A program made the position numbers and the translations under genes. Positions 58,370-64,000 of a stretch of DNA of 64,000 nt are shown piece after piece; the stretch's first letter is position 1, and the number at the start of each line of letters is the position of its first letter. Origin of the DNA: Scedosporium boydii. Its lineage: Eukaryota > Ascomycota > Sordariomycetes > Microascales > Microascaceae. Where the stretch lies: the NCBI GenBank assembly GCA_002221725.1, contig NJFT01000083.1, positions 1-64,000 of the forward strand. The letters are read 5' to 3'. The notes below the pieces were generated by a model. That model was not told where the DNA came from, did not search any database, and worked only from the letters and a program-made list of their open reading frames with translations.

Positions 58370-60038
58370 ATGCTCTTTGCCTTGGTAAAAAATTGGGGAA
58401 CACGGCGGCTGCCGTGACGTCGATGATGATTTTGAGCCTCATTTCATTTCACCCCCTGGTTTATACGCGATTGCGACAACCCCCCACCCCTTTGTGATTT
58501 AAAACTAGCACACGCACAACACGCACACACCCCAGGTTTGGATTTCTGCAGGAACGGGAAAACGGGATACCAGCGGATCGGATATTTTATCGCTTTTTCA
58601 CACATGGATGGGTAGCTTATTTTTCTGCTTTGTTTTTTGCACACACCCCCTGCCCCGTCTGTTTCCCCCACACTTTTTGCGGTCAGAAATGCCTGCGGAT
58701 AGCATTTTTGGTACTTGCCGGGAGATCGTTAGGCGCTGACCACAGCCCAACTCGGCACTATCTGCCGATCTGCAGGTGCAGAAAGGCGCAGGGGCCTGGG
58801 AACTGTGGATCGCGGCTACCGTGCTTTCTCGGCCCGCTGCTGGAGATTGCAGGTGTGAAGGAGGGTGTACCTCCGAAGGGAGGGGGAGGGGACACCCAAG
58901 ATGGAGGGCGAAACGGACAGGGGCGCTGGTTTCACGAAGTTATGACTTATGATTGGATGATTTTGGATGATTTGGCGACGCATTCTAAAAGTACACCTCC
59001 TCCATGGGGCGCTATTTCTGGTAACATTGGCGCCGGGTATGTGGGAATGACAGGGAATTGTGACAGGAAAAAAGGAATGGGGGTGGGAATTGGTGGGGTC
59101 CCCACGCTTTCTGCAAATTGGGGGGGAACGACTAGTGTCGAAGGCCAAGGTAGATTTCCCCTTGGGGGCGACGGGGGGAAACCAGGTTTCGCTCCCCGCT
59201 CGGCCGAGGAGGCGGCCTGGGACCTCTCTCTCCAGGGATGAGCCTGATCTGGCAGCAGAACGGATTCTGGAAAACTGTGAGCAGTTTCTCTTTTGGGCAA
59301 AACGGACAGAGGAGGAAGGGGAGATGACGGTGAGGAAAGGGGGGACGGATATGGTACTCTTTTAGGTTCGGCGGGTTCATGGGAGGCTGGTTTCAATAAT
59401 GTGTGTCCTTTCTTTGTCTTCTTTCCTCCGTTTCAGACTGTATTCGGGTTAAGATTGGATTGGGATGGCGGTGGCTCTCTGATTTCTCATAGTACCTGAA
59501 AAGCATATTGCTCTGTCTTGCTTGCGTGCCCGTAAAACCATGACCATCGTGTCCTTCCCTTGTAGATGGTCTTCCCTAGAGGCCTGGGTGCACTCCCATC
59601 ATGTGACATGCCTTTGCTAGGTACCCAGGGCCGTGTAGGTTGGGTTCAATGGTAGGATGGACCAGAGCCGTGATGTAGGTGAGGTCGGGCACCGAGACGT
59701 GAGGATGCGATCACGTGACGCGACATGTTGCCCGACCACAGGCTGCAGGTAGGCAAGTGGTGTTCAACGCGACGTGTGCGTGTGTATGTAGCCAGCACAT
59801 ATGTCCGTGGGATGTTGCAAACATGTTTGCAGTTTGGGACCGAGGTGGCTTGGACATTGGAGGACATGCGTGGTCTTGAACGTGTGTAGTTCGTTTCCTT
59901 GCCAAGTCCGTCTTGCGCAACGCCACGGGGTGAAGCACTGATTGGAAGCACTTCATAGCTCCTTTCATTTCCCCGAATCCGCCAAATCCAGCACTCCCCC
60001 CAAGAAAAAAAGGGAGCCAGAAAGATAATGGAGGAAGT
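58370..60038. other. Intergenic KXD1 / small minus-strand gene
   Basis: 1.67 kb with G-rich plus strand at 58850-59380 and an E-box-like palindrome TCACGTGA at 59711-59718. Open frames on both strands (for example 58630-59241) result from composition and show no coding signature. Confidence 0.5.
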
Positions 60039-60434
60039 TCAAGACCCAGGATTCCTCAAACTTCCCCCCTCGTACCCATGCCCCTTCGCAAGCCACGACC
60101 CTTTCTCCCCAACCCCAGCCTCCATCTCTAGCTCCGCCCACGGATTCTCATTCGACGTCGGATCATAATACCCCTTCCACCACGGCCCGTCCTTTCTCCT
60201 TCCCTGCGCGTGTCCGCCACCGCTGCCACCGCCGCCGGGACGTCTTTCTTGCTGCTGCTGCTGTGCTTGAGGTTTCGGAGGCAGGCTAGCGGATGGGGGA
60301 GGAAGCGCGCTCGGTGGAGGGGCGGTTGCGTTGAGGGAGAGTTTGCGCTTTTTGGGGTTTTGGGAGCCGAAGGTTGAGAAGCCTAGGGTTTGTTGGAGGA
60401 GGGCGTCTTCTGTTGCTTCTTGGGGTTCAGCCAT
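60039..60434 (-). CDS. Small unrecognised protein, 131 aa
   Basis: Single exon with ATG at 60434 just after an A/T-rich leader. The N-terminus (TEDALLQQTLGFSTFGSQ) is followed by a basic patch PKKRKLSL (possible nuclear localisation signal), a Pro/Gln/Gly-rich linker, then a C-terminal motif of Trp, Tyr and acidic residues (GPWWKGYYDPTSNENPWAEL). This layout, a short helix and NLS plus a Trp/Tyr motif, looks like a conserved small nuclear protein, but I do not recognise the family. Codon use fits the neighbouring core genes. Confidence 0.65.
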   Translation of the reverse strand: MAEPQEATEDALLQQTLGFSTFGSQNPKKRKLSLNATAPPPSALPPPSASLPPKPQAQQQQQERRPGGGGSGGGHAQGRRKDGPWWKGYYDPTSNENPWAELEMEAGVGEKGSWLAKGHGYEGGSLRNPGS

Positions 60435-61570
60435 TTTTATTTTATTTTCCCTCTCTTTTCTGGATTCTTGCGAAGCTGTCTGGTGAAGAGTTCTCAGTTT
60501 GTTTGGTGTGTTTTCGTGATCCTCGATAGTGGGCCAATGCGAGCTTGGGCTGCTAGTCGTGTTTCTAGGGAAATCTTCGAGTCTTGGATTCAGATGTGGG
60601 TTTGACTTCTTCTGTCTCTTCTCCTTCTCCCTGCTGCAGGATTGCGGAGGTGAAGATATTCGAATCGAGGGTCTTTCCGGGTGGGAGTTGTCGCTTAGTC
60701 AGCTACGATCTAGACAACCTCGAATCGGGAAACCACCTTCATCGGTGTCGATTCTTCGACAGAGACATCACAAGTCCAAAGGAAGCAGGCTCTAAGTTTG
60801 TTGAAGTTTCAAAATAAAAATTCAATTCCGGGACTTCATCGCAGTCGTCCACCCAACTATCCACTACATGTCAACATCGCATATATCCTTTCTATATAAA
60901 CCGCCAAAAAAATGCACCACAGCTCGCAGAAAAAAACAAATGACCAACAACAGCCCGCTCCATCAGGGTGTTTCACTCAAAAAGACCAAAAGTGAAGAAG
61001 AAATTCCCAATACTAACCAAAAAGAGGGGGTATTCGATGATGCGGGGAGTCAGACAAAACAAATGACAAGAAAATGGGAAGCACTGCTTGCGACAAAGAT
61101 TGGGTCCTGCGGGACCTGTAGAGACAGGATGGCTAATACGGGTACGAAACGGGTAAGCAGAATAAACGAAAACCACGCTGAGATGATACTGTGCTTCCTG
61201 TACGGGCATGATATTGCGTTTCAGTAAGGAGAATGTGAGAGCGAGTGAGTAGGTGAGCGAGAGAAAGAGAGGGAGAGAGAATGTGTGTGTGCGTGTAAGA
61301 GAAGGTCGTGTGTGGTCGGGTCGGTTTCGTATTAGATTAGAGGGGGTTGTCGTTGAAGTGGTAATTCGCAGGAAGAAAAGAAAAAGAGGTCGCCGGCCGT
61401 GGATATCGAAAAGAAAGCAAGTGATTATGACTAGACCAGCCTGTTTCTGGCATCGGCAAGATTAAACGGAATATGTGAAAGATATACACATGTAAATAGG
61501 TACAAGTAGAGAGTGTGTGAGGAAAGGGGGGAAGCGAGAGTGAGTGGGCGAGAGTGAGAGGGCCGCCGAT
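60435..61570. other. Intergenic upstream of the small gene and downstream of LTE1
   Basis: 1.1 kb between two minus-strand genes. It carries a purine-rich (GA) and GT simple-sequence tract at 61227-61310. No gene supported. Confidence 0.5.
61227..61310. repeat. GA/GT-rich simple sequence
   Basis: Imperfect GAGA and GTGTGT runs (GAGAGGGAGAGAGAATGTGT), in the LTE1 3' flank. Confidence 0.7.
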
Positions 61571-64000
61571 CTACTCAAGGCTCTCCGAATGGCGCCGGAT
61601 CTCCTCATCCGACAACGCGCTCATCCAAAGACACCTCTCCGTAATCCCTTCAATAGGCTGAAACTCATACAACGTGCTCTCCTCAAGCAGCCTTAGCAAC
61701 GACTTCACCACCGACGCCGCGCACCGACACCTCTCAAAATTAACAAGCGGTGCTGTGGTCGGCGAGCTCGCAATCTCCGAGGGCCGCTGAGCGTTGAAGA
61801 GGAGGTCGTGAGTGTAGATGCCCACGAAGGGGATGCACCCGGAACTCGCGCCGCCCTCCATCTCGGCGCGGAGGCTGTGGAAGTTTCGCGTGGGGGAGAC
61901 GAGCTGCTCGAGGTCGCGGAACGTCTTGACGTCGTGCGGGGGAACGAGGGCCCAGGTTTGCGAGAGGCGCGTTACTTCCTGGCTCGAGAGCGCAATAACG
62001 ATCTGCGCCATCGTGGCGAAGTTGCGATATCGGCGGCTGTGCGTGGCGATGTGGATGAACTTGATGATGCAGCGCGCGCGCTCCTCCATGTCCTGCGTCA
62101 ACACGATCTCGGATACGGCCCACTTGACCATGATATTGAAGCGCGCGATGACGACCTCGACTCCGCGAGCGTCGGTATTTCGCAAAAAGTCGACCCACGA
62201 GCGGGAATCGTTGTTGGTCGCGTTCTTCCACTCCATATCGATAAGCTCCTTCCAGTCTATCTCGTTGAGCGCGTCCTTCTCGATCAGTGTGAACTGCTGA
62301 GCGAGAATTTCCGAGTCAAAGGCAAGGATGAAGGGGAGATGGATCGAATATTTGCGGCTCAAATCGGGATCGGCGATCTTGGGAGCTCCGCGTAGAGCCT
62401 CAGCCGTGCCGGTAGGATCCCGGGGCGACGTCGGTCGGAAGGTCGTCGTCGGTGTCGTGTCGGGAGTGGGTGGCAGCGGCTTCTGCACCCATAGCTGATG
62501 CTCGTGGAGCTGAGGGACATTGGCAGCCTCAGGAGACATTTGCAGCGCCTGAGCAAGCGTCTTGGGCGGCGACAACTTGTCGTCGACGGGAGGGGACATC
62601 ATTCCCTTGGACAAGATGAAGCCTTGGCGAGGTGAAGGAAGGTTGTTTGTCGATCCTAGAGCATAGGTATCAATTTCCGGAGCCTCGGACAGCTCTGATG
62701 AAAGGTCGCTGCCGCCGCCGGCATCACTGTCATCATCAAGGAACGACGTATCTCCTTCATCGTCCTGTCCGTCGTTTTCAACTGGGCCTTCGGGTCGCTC
62801 TATCTCCGCCCCCTTGATCCGCCTAAGAGAGGGAGTCTCTTGAATCAAGTCAAACGACGCTTGAGCAGATCTTTCGGTCCCATCCTCGTCGCCGTTATCC
62901 TCCCTCTCGCTTTCAAACGGAGAGTCGTCGTCGGCCCCTCGGAGAATAGAAATATCCGCCCACTCCTTGGTCGATGGCCGGGTCTGGCCCTCATCAGTAA
63001 GGCCTCGGTCAAGCAACGGGATAGAGCAATACGAGGGCTCCGAGGACAAGAAGGACCGGAGTTCTGTGACCGGCCTCTCAGGAGACAACAAGAAGCTGTT
63101 GTGAACATCGGATGACGGCTCGGGGATGCCGCTGAGTCGATGGTTTAGAAGGCCATCGTCCGCACCACCCATAATCTCCAAGTGGCGGCGTTCCCTCTTC
63201 TCCTCCTGCGCCTGAGCCGGGTCGCCGAGGGCTTTGCCGATATCCTCAGGATCGGTCTGGGGCGAGATACGGTGCTCGGCAAGCGGCCTAGGCTTCTTCT
63301 CGTACTTGCCCTCGAGCTTCAACAACGCAGACTCCACACCACCATCGTCATCGACGTCATCGGGAATCTGGGCCAACTTTCGAGCTTCGGCCTCGAAGGA
63401 TGGTCGCATAATCGGTTTGGACGAATGCGTGCTAAACAGGGAGAGCTGCCTCTTGCCGGGTTGGTTCGCAAGGGCACCCAATGAAAAAGTCTCGTTCTGA
63501 CCCTGCGAGAAATCGCTCGATACAACGTCGACATAGCCGCTCGACTCGGGCTGTTGTAAGTACGAGCTGCGGAGAGATTCAGAGTAAGCAGTCAACGACC
63601 CAACTGACTGGGAATGCCTTAGCGGAGCAGCTAGCTCTCCAACAGTAGCCACGGCGCCAAGGTTGCCACCGGGTCTCCTCCGCAGGACACGAAGCGGTTG
63701 CGGCATCACTTCGGAGCTGTCCATGATCGAACCTTCGGACTGAGTCGTCGCGTCGAAACTTCGGACGGTCATAGGACGTGCCGTGCTACTGTGGAACGAA
63801 TTATGTCGCCGATGAAGAACAGAGCTGACGGAGGGGATCGTTCTGCTTGACCTTTGACGATTATGGAACCTCATGGAACGGAGCCGAGGGGTGCTAGAAG
63901 GATACATGCCGACTTGAATAGACTGTTCCATAGAGGGATAGGAGGCAATATAGGAGGGGTGGTCGGTAGAGGCACGACCACCCAGTGTAGCCATGTCGGG
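61571..64000 (-). CDS. LTE1: LTE1-like guanine nucleotide exchange factor, C-terminal part
   Basis: Partial: the frame is open to base 64000 without an intron, so about 810 residues are visible and the N-terminal part (with a RasGEF N-domain in the family) is outside. An ATG at 63994 is unlikely to be the start. The first 540 residues are Ser/Pro/Asp-rich and presumably disordered. The C-terminal 250 are the Cdc25/RasGEF catalytic domain: ALRGAPKIADPDLSRKYS, FTLIEKDALNEIDWKELI, RARCIIKFIHIATHSRRYRN, FATMAQIVIALSSQEVTRLS and PFVGIYTHDLLF. LTE1 promotes mitotic exit with the Tem1 GTPase. Ends in TAG at 61571. Confidence 0.9.
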   Translation of the reverse strand, partial: PDMATLGGRASTDHPSYIASYPSMEQSIQVGMYPSSTPRLRSMRFHNRQRSSRTIPSVSSVLHRRHNSFHSSTARPMTVRSFDATTQSEGSIMDSSEVMPQPLRVLRRRPGGNLGAVATVGELAAPLRHSQSVGSLTAYSESLRSSYLQQPESSGYVDVVSSDFSQGQNETFSLGALANQPGKRQLSLFSTHSSKPIMRPSFEAEARKLAQIPDDVDDDGGVESALLKLEGKYEKKPRPLAEHRISPQTDPEDIGKALGDPAQAQEEKRERRHLEIMGGADDGLLNHRLSGIPEPSSDVHNSFLLSPERPVTELRSFLSSEPSYCSIPLLDRGLTDEGQTRPSTKEWADISILRGADDDSPFESEREDNGDEDGTERSAQASFDLIQETPSLRRIKGAEIERPEGPVENDGQDDEGDTSFLDDDSDAGGGSDLSSELSEAPEIDTYALGSTNNLPSPRQGFILSKGMMSPPVDDKLSPPKTLAQALQMSPEAANVPQLHEHQLWVQKPLPPTPDTTPTTTFRPTSPRDPTGTAEALRGAPKIADPDLSRKYSIHLPFILAFDSEILAQQFTLIEKDALNEIDWKELIDMEWKNATNNDSRSWVDFLRNTDARGVEVVIARFNIMVKWAVSEIVLTQDMEERARCIIKFIHIATHSRRYRNFATMAQIVIALSSQEVTRLSQTWALVPPHDVKTFRDLEQLVSPTRNFHSLRAEMEGGASSGCIPFVGIYTHDLLFNAQRPSEIASSPTTAPLVNFERCRCAASVVKSLLRLLEESTLYEFQPIEGITERCLWMSALSDEEIRRHSESLE

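Noticed and set aside
58630..59241. 203-codon plus-strand frame and opposing frame 58947-59396
   Set aside because: Both follow from G-rich composition; cysteine and glycine content random, no conserved pattern.

Overview
The window comes from a filamentous ascomycete (Pezizomycotina, probably Sordariomycetes). The genes are split by many short introns (mostly 50-110 nt) with GTAAGT/GTATGT-type donors and CTAAC/CTGAC branch points. Conserved genes have C/G-ending codons, there is an intron-bearing nuclear tRNA-Cys, and several families present (LysM effectors, subgroup-C chitinases, fungal YAG7 and KXD1) are typical of this group. I joined the exons by reading splice sites and checking that phases close. 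These models are hand-made, not RNA-supported.

Layout. (1) 1-7.0 kb: EAF3 (MRG/chromodomain, cut by the window edge), the inner-kinetochore subunit NKP2/Cnl2, a secretory-pathway thioredoxin-fold membrane protein, and FTA7/CENP-Q carrying about ten AT-hook-like units. (2) 7.7-17.4 kb: a highly codon-biased secreted mucin-like wall protein, a 5.3 kb gene-free stretch, then cobalamin-independent methionine synthase. (3) 19.8-34.2 kb: an accessory block with looser codon use. A 13-exon, five-LysM secreted protein sits head-to-head with a roughly 1,600-residue GH18/CBM18 chitinase of the zymocin-like subgroup C, followed by two unrecognised genes. Two reading frames here contain an in-frame TAG. 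(4) 34.4-48.8 kb: tRNA-Cys(GCA), prefoldin 4, CENP-W, a YAG7-like RGG protein, a HUB1/UBL5 domain fused to an RD/RS-rich tail, O6-alkylguanine-DNA alkyltransferase, the DEAD-box helicase SPB4 and CTP-dependent diacylglycerol kinase DGK1. (5) 48.8-57.4 kb: an 8.6 kb stretch in which I can support no gene. (6) 57.4-64 kb: KXD1, a small unrecognised conserved-looking protein, and the C-terminal part of LTE1 (RasGEF, mitotic exit), cut by the window edge.

Main points of interest: the LysM/chitinase gene pair with two neighbouring orphan genes; possible nonsense codons of the type C-to-T mutation (RIP) would produce; a 9-mer TACTTCGTA (either strand) found about 13 times, only between genes, against about 0.5 expected; three constitutive-centromere-network genes (NKP2, CENP-Q, CENP-W) within 36 kb; AT-hook amplification in CENP-Q; and the HUB1 fusion.
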